Source: Treponema denticola ATCC 35405
GTDB lineage: Bacteria; Spirochaetota; Spirochaetia; Treponematales; Treponemataceae
NCBI RefSeq assembly: GCF_000008185.1
Contig: NC_002967.9
Location: 1,612,001 to 1,676,000, forward strand
Length of the DNA stretch: 64,000 bases
Direction of reading: 5' to 3'
Position numbers and translations under genes: made by a program
Shown here: one piece after another, positions 51,845-60,160 of the stretch
Layout: every line of letters begins with the position of its first letter
Numbering within the stretch: position 1 is the stretch's first letter
The notes under the pieces: model-generated
Database searches by the model: none
Told to the model about the DNA's origin: nothing
Seen by the model: only the letters and a program-made list of their open reading frames with translations

Positions 51845-52813
51845 CTAATTAATCCTGTTTATTTCTTTTCCGGCTATAAAGGCTTTTGCGTTAGCTGCAG
51901 CTGTTTTTATAAGCCTCTCTCTGGCCTCAAAGGTTTGCCATGCCATGTGTGGCGTAATAATACAGTTCGGAGCTTTAAGCAAGGGATTATCCTTAGCCGG
52001 AGGTTCTACACTGAGAACATCGCAGGCAAGACCTGCAAGTCTTTTTTCCTTTAAAGCCTCTGCTGCATCCTTTTCGTTTATAAGAGGGCCCCGTCCCGTA
52101 TTGATTACAATGGAAGTTTTTTTTATCTTTTTTAAGGACTCGGCATTTATAATTTCTTTTGTTTCCGGAGTCAAAGGACAGTTTAAGCTTATTATATCGG
52201 AAGAAGAAAAAAGCTCATCTAAAGAAACTTGTTTTGCTTCTTCTAAGCCCTTAATATTTTTTTTAGAGCGGTTAAAATAGATTACCTTCATATTCATGGC
52301 AAGGGCAATTTTTGCAACGGCTTGGCCTATGTTCCCAAAGCCGACTATACCCATAGTCTTATCGGAAAGCTCCCTTATATCAAAGCTATGATAGCAAAAA
52401 TGAGGGGACGCCGACCATTTTCCGCCCATAACTTCATCGCTATGCTCCTTTACATGCCAATAAAAGTGAAAAATAAGGGCAAATACAAGTTGAGCCACGC
52501 TGTCGGTGCTGTAAGAGGGAATATTCGTTACACAGATATTTTTAGCTCTTGCAGCCTCAATATCGACAACATTGTATCCGGTAGCTAAAACTCCTATATA
52601 TTTAAGACGTGGCAAAGAATCCATTATTTCTTTAGAAAAAACAACCTTATTGGTAAGAACGGCATCAGCCTCCTTACACCTTTCAAGAAGTTCCTCTGCA
52701 CTTGTTTTATCGTATATTGTAAGATTTGAAACCGATTTTAACTCATCCCACGAAAGGTCTCCGGGATTGGAAGTAAACCCGTCAAGAATAACCAAATTTA
52801 ATTTTTCACTCAT
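51845..52813 (-). CDS. D-2-hydroxyacid dehydrogenase (glycerate/hydroxypyruvate type)
   Basis: A 322-residue NAD-dependent dehydrogenase. The Rossmann motif is GIVGFGNIGQAVAK (about residues 150-163). The catalytic Arg is in NTGRGPLINE, and the Glu/His pair comes from DVLSVEPP and CIITPHMAWQT. Overall similarity in layout is closest to glycerate dehydrogenase/hydroxypyruvate reductase (HprA-like). The exact substrate is not decided by sequence. It is the last housekeeping-type gene before the defence island. Confidence 0.93.
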   Translation of the reverse strand: MSEKLNLVILDGFTSNPGDLSWDELKSVSNLTIYDKTSAEELLERCKEADAVLTNKVVFSKEIMDSLPRLKYIGVLATGYNVVDIEAARAKNICVTNIPSYSTDSVAQLVFALIFHFYWHVKEHSDEVMGGKWSASPHFCYHSFDIRELSDKTMGIVGFGNIGQAVAKIALAMNMKVIYFNRSKKNIKGLEEAKQVSLDELFSSSDIISLNCPLTPETKEIINAESLKKIKKTSIVINTGRGPLINEKDAAEALKEKRLAGLACDVLSVEPPAKDNPLLKAPNCIITPHMAWQTFEARERLIKTAAANAKAFIAGKEINRIN

Positions 52814-53388
52814 AAAAACACCTCTGAATATTTATCATTCCATATTTTTTTAAATTCGTCAAGGGGTCCCTTTTGACATAAGAATGTTGATTTATAATAC
52901 CTTTAAAATCTAAAAGAGGAATATCCATAGAACGGGCATAATCGCACAATACCTATTCTGCAAATATTCTCATTTGAGCTATTTTTCCTGCATTCATATT
53001 AAAATCAATTTTCTTATAAATACGGGGTATATGGTAAATTTAAAGCCGTTGCAGTAAATAAATTTTTAGGTTTTTCTTCAGGTATTAAGAATGAAACCGT
53101 CATAGGTTGAATATAAGAGCTTTCAAGAGGATATAGTTCTTCCAGACGAAAGTCATCGATTTTAAAACCATATTCATCACGTAATTATTGTTCAACTATG
53201 GGTAAGATGTTTTTTTACACAATCTCCTAATTGTAAAGACAATTATATCATAAAAAGATGGATAAGTCTATGTGTTGGATGGAGAGCTTGTAAAGTTTTA
53301 TAAGTATTTGGATGCTTCAAATTGTAATTTATACCTCTTTTGAAGAGTGATAAAATACAAAAATTAAATAATTATTTCACTAAATACC
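52814..53388 (-). pseudogene. Intergenic region with a decayed minus-strand gene (about 52845-53190)
   Basis: On the minus strand a frame reads EYGFKIDDFRLEELYPLESS and continues to LFTATALNLPYTP. After frameshifts and a stop it continues FNMNAGKIAQMRIFAE*VLCD and ends near KKIWNDKYSE. No intact start or frame remains and I do not recognise the family. The rest of the interval holds the promoter of the next gene. Confidence 0.6.
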
Positions 53389-53417
53389 TTGACCTCTATA
53401 AAATATATTCGTATTTT
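53389..53417 (+). promoter_or_regulatory. Promoter of the TIR-like/membrane pair
   Basis: TTGACC (53389-53394), 17 bases, TATTTT (53412-53417). AGGAG at 53428-53432 is the ribosome site for the ATG at 53440. Confidence 0.6.
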
Positions 53418-53439
53418 GAAATGTAAAAGGAGCATGTCT

Positions 53440-54276
53440 ATGTATAGAGCTTTTAATGTCCACATAATAGATCAAGAAATGGATACATTGTTAAAAAATA
53501 GTAATCAAGTTTATGATGATTTTTTATTGATTTCTCATTCTCATAAACAATATATACAGCAATCATTGGATAATTTTTTGTTACCCAATAATTCTATTGA
53601 TGTACAAAGTCTTGAGCAAGACTGGTTTCCAAGTGTTGATGCTCATGTTTTTATCTCACATTCACATAAGGATATTGAATTGGTACAAAAGTTTGAAAAG
53701 TGGTTATATCAGCAATTTGGTATAAAATGTTTTGTGGACTCAAAGGTATGGGGATATGCAAATGATTTATTAAAAAAATTAGACGATAAATATAGTTTAC
53801 TTTACAGTGAAAATAATATAAATACTTACTATTATGAGAAAACAATTATATCATCTAGCCATGTTCATATGATGCTTGCAACTGCATTATTAAAAATGAT
53901 TGATAAAATTAATTATATATTCTTCTTGAATACACCGCAGTCATTGTCTTTAAATAATATTCATCAATTTACTTACTCACCTTGGATATATTACGAATTA
54001 TTATTACTAAAATTTATCAGGAAAAATAAAATAAAAAGGCTTACGGAACAAGAAATGAGACAGTCCTTTTCTATGGAAGCTGAGAATCTAGCAATGTCTT
54101 TTCCTGTTGATATTAAAAATTTATGTAAATTATCCCGAGATAACCTATATGCATGGGAAAATCATATGATGTCTCACGAAAATACTCCCTATTCTGCATT
54201 AGAGCAATTAGATCTATTATTTCCAGATGTAAAACTCACAGACAATTTCTCAAAAAGAGGTAGAATTTATGGATAA
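53440..54276 (+). CDS. TIR-like domain protein, putative defence gene
   Basis: A 278-residue protein. The ATG at 53440 is 7 bases after AGGAG. After an N-terminal helical part comes a TIR-like fold: DWFPSVDAHVFISHSHKDIE (strand A and the SHSHKD loop), LYQQFGIKCFVDSKVWGYAN (strand B and WG motif), SSHVHMMLATALLKMIDK and YIFFLNTPQS. TIR domains of bacterial defence proteins cleave NAD or make signal nucleotides. A catalytic Glu is not evident to me, so activity is open. The gene overlaps the next by 8 bases. I recall close relatives in many bacteria. Confidence 0.82.
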   Translation: MYRAFNVHIIDQEMDTLLKNSNQVYDDFLLISHSHKQYIQQSLDNFLLPNNSIDVQSLEQDWFPSVDAHVFISHSHKDIELVQKFEKWLYQQFGIKCFVDSKVWGYANDLLKKLDDKYSLLYSENNINTYYYEKTIISSSHVHMMLATALLKMIDKINYIFFLNTPQSLSLNNIHQFTYSPWIYYELLLLKFIRKNKIKRLTEQEMRQSFSMEAENLAMSFPVDIKNLCKLSRDNLYAWENHMMSHENTPYSALEQLDLLFPDVKLTDNFSKRGRIYG

Positions 54277-54658
54277 TAAGTTAAAACATTTAGAATTTAT
54301 TCAAAATGTTATCGAACGAATGAATAATAATTCCATTCAGTTAAAGACATGGACAATTTTATTGGCTGTAGGTGTATTAGCTCTTGCTGGAAAACAAGAA
54401 AGTTGGTTCATTATGTTATGTGCGATGATGCCTACAGGATTATTTTGGCTTTTAAATATACATTTTTTAAAAATAGAACGATCCTATCGCGTGTTATATG
54501 ATACTGTGCGAAAAAAAAATGAAAAAGACATAGATTTTTCAATGGATATTTCTAATATTATAGTTCCAAAAAAAACTATGCCAACAATAAGCTGTTTTTA
54601 TTTACCAATTATGGCGGCTCTTTTGATTATATCCGGGTGGTTATATTTCTATTCATAA
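54269..54658 (+). CDS. Small membrane partner of the TIR-like protein
   Basis: A 129-residue protein with the conserved-looking start EFIQNVIERMNNNSIQLKTW, two adjacent helices (about residues 28-42 and 46-64), a cytoplasmic stretch (FLKIERSYRVLYDTVRKKN), and a final helix (about 107-127). The 8-base overlap with the TIR-like gene means coupled translation. Layout fits a membrane effector or anchor working with the TIR-like protein; this is an inference from context. Confidence 0.75.
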   Translation: MDNKLKHLEFIQNVIERMNNNSIQLKTWTILLAVGVLALAGKQESWFIMLCAMMPTGLFWLLNIHFLKIERSYRVLYDTVRKKNEKDIDFSMDISNIIVPKKTMPTISCFYLPIMAALLIISGWLYFYS

Positions 54659-54748
54659 ATACATTATTTTCCTTCAACAAGGAGAATCGAGTAATTGCCC
54701 CTCTGCAGAAATAAAAGATGCTCTCATAAAAGTTCTTTTCTTATCATT

Positions 54749-54962
54749 TGTTATGGTATTTCACGAGACTGCCTAGTGTAGTACTGAAACATGAGCCCTA
54801 TTGTAGCTGTAATAGATCATCGATTGTAGTACTACACGAGACCGTCTAGTGTAGCGCTGAAACAGGTCATCGATTACGGTCGTAATAGGGCATCTATTCT
54901 AGCCGTAATAGGTGACCTATTGCAGCCGTAAGAGATCGTCTGTTATGGACGCAATAGCGACA
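54749..54962 (-). repeat. Degenerate 23-25-nt tandem repeat, about nine units
   Basis: Unit borders on the plus strand: 54749, 54773, 54798, 54821, 54846, 54871, 54894, 54917, 54940, ending 54962. Lengths are 24, 25, 23, 25, 25, 23, 23, 23, 23. Units share the form CTATTGTAGCCGTAATAG followed by RTCAT or similar. There are no spacers between units. The last units lie inside the methyltransferase tail relic. Confidence 0.7.
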
Positions 54963-55018
54963 TGGGCTTTGACCAGAACCGAAGGCATAATATCGGGGTC
55001 GTATAAGTCGGCATTGGT
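54917..55018 (-). pseudogene. Tail of an MmeI-like DNA methyltransferase, copy 1
   Basis: The minus strand reads TNADLYDPDIMPSVLVKAHV and continues AIASITDDLLRLQ to a stop. It matches the second relic at 58910-59104 at about 85% over 62 bases. The LYDPxxMPxxLxKAH pattern is the typical end of class I SAM-dependent DNA methyltransferases of the MmeI/type IIG kind. No body of the gene is present. Confidence 0.65.
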
Positions 55019-55048
55019 TGCTCGTGAGGGATATTACGCAGCCTAGCA

Positions 55049-57052
55049 TTATATGTCAATAATATCCCATACAGCTCTATCAATATTGGAAAGGTACTTA
55101 TCAAATCGTTCTTTTTGTACAGCAAAACAAAGCAAATGAGTTGGTCTGGAGAACCCGACATACACTGTTTTTGCGGCTTTATACATCATACCGGATTTTT
55201 TTGTTTTGGCAGTCTTACGAAATTTTTTATGTATAAAACAGTCGACAAGCCTATTTGATTCGTGCATACTTGAATTATATGTTTCCATATAAAGCAGACC
55301 GGTTACTGTTTGACCTTTTATTGCATGAACGGTTTTGATGGAAATATCAATTCCTGAAATACTGTATGTATTTATCTGCTCTTGACCTGTTGGTTTATTA
55401 TTCTGGATTATAGTTGTAGGGTTTGTTATAAACAAATACGTGTCATTATTTATATTTATGAGATTATTATCTAATGATACCGCTTGCAAAAAATCAGGTA
55501 GAAATGCTTGTATATTGTGAATAGTCTGCTCTACAGGTTCACTATTGATCCGTTGCTTGCACCAACGAAAAAGGTTTCGCTTAAATAGTTCATATATATC
55601 GGTTTCTTCTTTGAGGTATTTGAATAATGTTCTTATTGTATAATAGCGTCCATGCTTATCTTGTATTTTTTGCATATAAAGTATATGTAATAATGCATTT
55701 AAAATAGACTTTCTCATTGTTTCTAAGTGCTTTTTATGAGGATCAACTGCGAGTAAATGATCTGTAAGAGAGCTGTAATTAATTTTAGTTGATGCAGCTG
55801 CTGCACAAAGAGAATCATAGTAATCGGAAATTCCAAGTTTATTGTCTGCGGCGTCATCTAAAATAGATTTCCGCCAGCCAACGGCAGCATAACTTCCTGT
55901 CATCGGCAGTTTTCCTTCATTTTGTAGTTTATAAATAAGATGAGCAAATTTCTTAATAACCGTTTTAATATTCTCTTTTTTATACACGAAAAGATAGGGT
56001 TTAATATCTATAGCTGTTCCATCTGCATTTTTTCTGAGTCCTTGTATCGCATTAGGTTCTACGGCAAATGATGACACAATGGCAGCAGTACAAGGAGAAA
56101 GCCGATGACTTCCGAGTAATGTTAAGTGTTCTCGCGGCTTCCAATCCGCCTTACCGGAATTATCAGCTTTCTCAGTAGAACCATCACTATTATCACTATC
56201 GTTTTCTCCAAAAATGCTTTGATTTACATCTCCTATACGTTGAAATACCGTTATAGTTTGTTGTTCATCTGTATGTCCTGATGTGTAAAATAACGCATCC
56301 AATAGCTTTATTTGATGACTGTGCATATCCTGCATTTCATCAACAAATACATACTTAAATCTTTTTTGGAAAATACTTACTATCCGCGGATTATCATTAA
56401 TATAGAAATTTGCAAATTCAAATGCATCATTATATGTTAAAAAGCCTTTTTTCACATTATCATACTTAAATTGTGCAATCTTTATTGCTGTAGAGCATTT
56501 AAGATTCTTTAACCCATTAATACATTTTGCACAACCGTTTTGATCGATTTTAGCGGTTAGTAAAGTTGTCATTTGAACCTTGTGAGGTCGATAGCTGAAC
56601 CACGTCAAGCTACTGTATTTATATTTAAGAGCTAACTCGCACCTCCTAAAATATATGTCATCATCTATTCGATAGGGATGTGTTTTATGAACATGGGCAT
56701 AATAGGGAAGTGCCAAAAAAGTATCGGTAAAGCTTTGTATTGTTCCGACAAAATTAGGAAAGTTAAACAGTTTCGGGGCGATAGTTTGTAATTTAGACTG
56801 TATTTCTTCAACTGCTGTGTTTGTATGAGAAAGAATAAGTACACCCGAACCGTCAGGAAACGGCATTTTCTTTTCTAAAATGATAAGTTTTGCCAACAGT
56901 GCTGTTGTTTTACCGCTTCCGGGAACCGCTTGTAGGTCAATAGTATCTAAATTAGTGATAAAGTTTCGGCGTTCTTCATCAAAATGCTTATTTGCAGGAA
57001 GCAAGATTTTCTCTGCATATTCAATATCTTCATTTGTTATTGTTATTTGCAT
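55049..57052 (-). CDS. gajB: UvrD-like helicase, GajB-type partner of the OLD nuclease
   Basis: A 667-residue superfamily 1A helicase with its motifs in order: Walker A AVPGSGKTTALLAKL, motif Ia region ILSHTNTAVEEI, Walker B FVDEMQDMHSHQ, motif III RIGDVNQSIFGE, motif IV LLGSHRLS, motif V KTVHAIKGQTV and motif VI YVGFSRPTHLL. It overlaps the OLD nuclease gene by 10 bases. A UvrD-type helicase coupled to a class 2 OLD nuclease is the arrangement of Gabija anti-phage systems. It is longer than the ~500 residues usual for GajB, so it may be a divergent branch. Confidence 0.82.
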   Translation of the reverse strand: MQITITNEDIEYAEKILLPANKHFDEERRNFITNLDTIDLQAVPGSGKTTALLAKLIILEKKMPFPDGSGVLILSHTNTAVEEIQSKLQTIAPKLFNFPNFVGTIQSFTDTFLALPYYAHVHKTHPYRIDDDIYFRRCELALKYKYSSLTWFSYRPHKVQMTTLLTAKIDQNGCAKCINGLKNLKCSTAIKIAQFKYDNVKKGFLTYNDAFEFANFYINDNPRIVSIFQKRFKYVFVDEMQDMHSHQIKLLDALFYTSGHTDEQQTITVFQRIGDVNQSIFGENDSDNSDGSTEKADNSGKADWKPREHLTLLGSHRLSPCTAAIVSSFAVEPNAIQGLRKNADGTAIDIKPYLFVYKKENIKTVIKKFAHLIYKLQNEGKLPMTGSYAAVGWRKSILDDAADNKLGISDYYDSLCAAAASTKINYSSLTDHLLAVDPHKKHLETMRKSILNALLHILYMQKIQDKHGRYYTIRTLFKYLKEETDIYELFKRNLFRWCKQRINSEPVEQTIHNIQAFLPDFLQAVSLDNNLININNDTYLFITNPTTIIQNNKPTGQEQINTYSISGIDISIKTVHAIKGQTVTGLLYMETYNSSMHESNRLVDCFIHKKFRKTAKTKKSGMMYKAAKTVYVGFSRPTHLLCFAVQKERFDKYLSNIDRAVWDIIDI

Positions 57053-58833
57053 ACAAATTGTACCGCCTCAATAAAATTCTGTATTGCCGCATCACTTTTA
57101 AGTTCATTTTCTGAACAAAAAACATTATCGAGACCTGAGGCTAGAAGATATGCAATTTTCCGTTTATTTAAAGAATCAGAAAGCAGTTTTTGGGCAAGAG
57201 CCTCTTCAAATGAACTACTATCAGAGGTAATTCTTGGGTGTACTTTTTTAACCGTTTCCTCAAAAAGATTACCGAATACTGTTGACTTGTACAAAGCATA
57301 TTCAAATGTCCATTCCTTTGTTACAAACAGCCGTATATTGTTATTAGTATCATACTTTTTCGTCAGTTTTGTCATTTTTTCTGATAGAGCTTGTTCTATT
57401 TCAATATCAGTTTTTATTCTGATTTCAGCTGTATCTTTATCTTTTTCATAGTATTTTACATCGGAATCTGTAATAACAGCTATCGGGATGGGTATAGACT
57501 CATTATTGTTTTTCCGTTGAAAAATGTGCGTATAGTTAAAAAAGCCTATGGATTGTATGTTAATAATTGAAACACCGGCTTGCGTTATATCTTTTTTTAT
57601 CATTCCCAGTTTTTTAAGTAGCTTTGCAAAAGACGGCAAAAACACTTGTTCCGACCAGCCTTCGACAAAAATAAGACCTTTTGCAAAAAATAGATTTGCT
57701 TTCGTTACATCAAGAAAGGTTTGTAAAAAGCAGTAATTATCATCGGATAGTTTTGTAAACTCATGTCCCATAGGGTAACAGGTATTATTAGCACAGAGAA
57801 TAATATTTTTAAGGTTAATTTTTGAAGCAAGATTTGGGCTATGCGTTGTTAAAATCAATTGAACATCTTTTAGTCTTTGTAGTTTTTCAATTACTTTCAG
57901 CTGTGCCTGCGGATGTAAATGTGCCTCTAGATCTTCAATCAATCCTAGTTTTACACCGTCCCAATTCTTTCGCTGCAAATTCAAAAGTTCGGCTGCCATA
58001 TAGAGCCGGTTTAGAGTTCCCAGCCCCGGATTTTGTGTCTTTTCTAAAGAAAGCTGCAATTTTCCTAAAATACTTTTTAGTGTTGTTTCGCTCATTGAAA
58101 ATCGAGCTTTTTCATCATTAAAACAAAAAGACTGTAAATATTCGTCTAACTGTTCTTTTATTGCGGCTCCTTCAGTATCTGATATTTGCATTTCGTCATT
58201 GCCTGAAAAGAAATTATCTACAAATAAATTAAATTCTTGTAGATGATTAATAAAATTTTCGTGAGTTTCCTCTTTGGTAAATACTTCATGTGCCAATAAA
58301 ATATTTGAAAGCCGTGAATATTTTCCCGGCATTAATTCATTTTCTGCATCGCGCAACGGTTTTAAATAGGTAACTTTCAAATACTCGCGTGCTTCTGAAG
58401 TTAGCAGATACAAAGCAGAACCTTCTCCCGCACGGATATCGGTTGTTGTAATTTTTTTTGTTTTCGGATTCCGTCGTGCTTCAAATACAACACGGAGGTA
58501 GATTACTGCAGGCTGATTGCCTTGTTTTTTGTAGCATAGCCATTCAATAAAGTTTTTTGCTTCATCATCAGTTAAATCTTCAAAAAGCAATTCTATCCGC
58601 AATCGATCCGATTCATTATAGAAATCATCGTCTGTTACTCTTAACCATTCGTAGCTTTGCGTTTTTAATACTAATTTTACCGCATCTATAATAGCCGTCT
58701 TACCTGAATCATTTTCACCGACAAGGACATTCATACCCTGATGGAAAGGAACTACTAAGTGCGGAACATTTATATCAAAATCATTCCGGCCATATTTTCT
58801 AAAATTCCACAATTTTATTTCCGATAAATACAT
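57043..58833 (-). CDS. gajA: OLD-family ATPase-TOPRIM nuclease, GajA-type
   Basis: A 596-residue protein. The ABC-type ATPase has Walker A GENDSGKT (residues 39-46), Walker B GLIEDLEAHLHPQ (about 297-309) and an LTTHSP H-loop. A C-terminal TOPRIM domain follows with LIFVEGWSEQVFLP (Glu391) and AVITDSDVKYY (Asp456 and Asp458). This is the class 2 OLD layout. GajA nicks DNA when nucleotide levels fall during phage replication. AGGAG precedes the ATG, and a TATAAT box lies at 58864-58859. It is co-transcribed and translationally coupled with the helicase. Confidence 0.85.
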   Translation of the reverse strand: MYLSEIKLWNFRKYGRNDFDINVPHLVVPFHQGMNVLVGENDSGKTAIIDAVKLVLKTQSYEWLRVTDDDFYNESDRLRIELLFEDLTDDEAKNFIEWLCYKKQGNQPAVIYLRVVFEARRNPKTKKITTTDIRAGEGSALYLLTSEAREYLKVTYLKPLRDAENELMPGKYSRLSNILLAHEVFTKEETHENFINHLQEFNLFVDNFFSGNDEMQISDTEGAAIKEQLDEYLQSFCFNDEKARFSMSETTLKSILGKLQLSLEKTQNPGLGTLNRLYMAAELLNLQRKNWDGVKLGLIEDLEAHLHPQAQLKVIEKLQRLKDVQLILTTHSPNLASKINLKNIILCANNTCYPMGHEFTKLSDDNYCFLQTFLDVTKANLFFAKGLIFVEGWSEQVFLPSFAKLLKKLGMIKKDITQAGVSIINIQSIGFFNYTHIFQRKNNNESIPIPIAVITDSDVKYYEKDKDTAEIRIKTDIEIEQALSEKMTKLTKKYDTNNNIRLFVTKEWTFEYALYKSTVFGNLFEETVKKVHPRITSDSSSFEEALAQKLLSDSLNKRKIAYLLASGLDNVFCSENELKSDAAIQNFIEAVQFVCK

Positions 58834-58909
58834 TTTTTTACTCCTGTATTCACTTTCAATTATACTACTTACTCATCATTGTAGCTATTCCAATACGCAC
58901 TTATTTTTC

Positions 58910-59104
58910 CTACCTCCCCCTCTTCCCCGCAAGCACCCCTTCCGTTTTCTTTAAGTAGAGCTCGAACAAAAAAGCAGTGCGGGCGGCATCATCAGAGAAG
59001 GCGGTTTTACGGTAGAGTTTGTCTACCGCAGAGTCGAGGGCGGCATGGGCTTTGACCAGAACCTGCGGCATAGTATCGGGGGCGTATAAGTCGGCATCGG
59101 TGAT
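58910..59104 (-). pseudogene. Tail of an MmeI-like DNA methyltransferase, copy 2
   Basis: The minus strand reads TDADLYAPDTMPQVLVKAHA, then DSAVDKLYRKTAF and FLFELYLKKTEG to a TAG. The AHAALDxAVDKLYR and EFLFELY patterns are typical of the C-terminus of MmeI-like methyltransferases. The frame is closed upstream by the TAA at 59105-59107, so only the last ~64 codons survive. The GC content is high compared with its neighbours. Confidence 0.7.
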
Positions 59105-59107
59105 TTA

Positions 59108-60070
59108 TCAAATAATACTCTTTTCTTTTAAATAATTTTCAAATTTATCATCTGTAATTACTTTATCATAAGTACTTTTTACTTTTCCTAAAGCAATATC
59201 TTCAGTTAAGTCGGATATAAATTTATTAAAATCAGGATTATCTTCTGAAAGTCTTTCCAAAGTATCCCAATCTATATTTTCATTATATCTAGCATTACAA
59301 ATTATTTCTGATTCACTTATATTTTCTGCATTCAGTTTTATAATTCCAATTCCAAAAGCATTAGATAATCTTTGAAGCTCATTTCTAAAATTAGGATCTT
59401 CATCGATTTTCAAGCAAACTAAATATCCCTCATTAGCCCAGCTTGAATTTGAAACAGCCTGAAAAAAATACTGTCTTAAATTAGAATAATCTATATTCTT
59501 TTTCATTTCAAAGGAAAACAGTTTTATTGAATTGACATTCAATGAAGTTTGAAGTTTCATTGTTTCTTTTGAATAATCTTTAAACGGAAAATATACACCT
59601 ACTAAATCAGGATGCAGCCATTCATTAGCCCCTTTTACTCTTTTTACTGAATTTTCCTGATAAATAGTTTTTGTGTAACAATTAAAATGCGGGTTTGAAT
59701 AAACATATTTTACTAAAAGCGGATGTAAATCTCTTTCATTAAAATTACTTTCATTATTTTGTTTTAATTCTGCATTTTCTTTTTTCTCGATTTCCCGTTT
59801 TATTTCACTTCCGCTTATATTTAAACTTCTTAAAATAAATCTTGAAGGACGTTTTGAAACTTGAATAAAAGTACTTTTTTCAGCCTTTTCTTTGGCATCT
59901 ACATATAATCTTGCTCCTACTGTAGCGGCCGGAGTTTTGCCCGAGCTTCCTAGTTTTTTATCAAAAGAAAACTCAACCGCTTTTTCCCAAACTTCTTCAG
60001 GAGTCATTGGCTTTTTTACTTTTTCAAAAACTTCTATAATCAAATCAAAAAAAGTATATTGTTTCTCCAT
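59108..60070 (-). CDS. HARE-HTH protein with PD-(D/E)XK-like nuclease domain (COG2958-like)
   Basis: A 320-residue protein. Residues 1-80 form a HARE-HTH (HB1/ASXL/restriction endonuclease) winged helix: MTPEEVWEKAVEF, then SGKTPAATVGARLYVDA and PSRFILR. The C-terminal part looks like a PD-(D/E)XK nuclease fold, with HPDLVGVYF (Pro154-Asp155) and FSFEMKK (Glu188-x-Lys190). HARE domains are thought to recognise modified or damaged DNA; a restriction-type role is inferred. The gene stops directly before the methyltransferase relic, so it may be the left-over half of a restriction-modification set. Confidence 0.8.
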   Translation of the reverse strand: MEKQYTFFDLIIEVFEKVKKPMTPEEVWEKAVEFSFDKKLGSSGKTPAATVGARLYVDAKEKAEKSTFIQVSKRPSRFILRSLNISGSEIKREIEKKENAELKQNNESNFNERDLHPLLVKYVYSNPHFNCYTKTIYQENSVKRVKGANEWLHPDLVGVYFPFKDYSKETMKLQTSLNVNSIKLFSFEMKKNIDYSNLRQYFFQAVSNSSWANEGYLVCLKIDEDPNFRNELQRLSNAFGIGIIKLNAENISESEIICNARYNENIDWDTLERLSEDNPDFNKFISDLTEDIALGKVKSTYDKVITDDKFENYLKEKSII

Positions 60071-60114
60071 CTTATCCCTTTTACATAATCAAATAAATTT
60101 ACGCTTTCAAAAAT

Positions 60115-60146
60115 CCCCCTCTAAAAACATCAGTCTTTAGAGGGGG
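60115..60146 (-). terminator. Intrinsic terminator of the glycine cleavage operon
   Basis: Perfect 11-bp stem CCCCCTCTAAA / TTTAGAGGGGG with a 10-base loop. On the minus strand it is followed by ATTTTTG. It lies 15 bases beyond the gcvPB stop. Confidence 0.88.
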
Positions 60147-60160
60147 GCGTTTAAAGCTGT

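Noticed and set aside
53440-54658. Thoeris system
   Set aside because: There is a TIR-like protein but no SIR2/SLOG or Macro-domain ThsA-type effector; the partner is a small membrane protein of another kind.
54749-54962. Possible CRISPR array
   Set aside because: The units abut one another and vary throughout; there are no constant repeats separated by unique spacers and no cas genes nearby.
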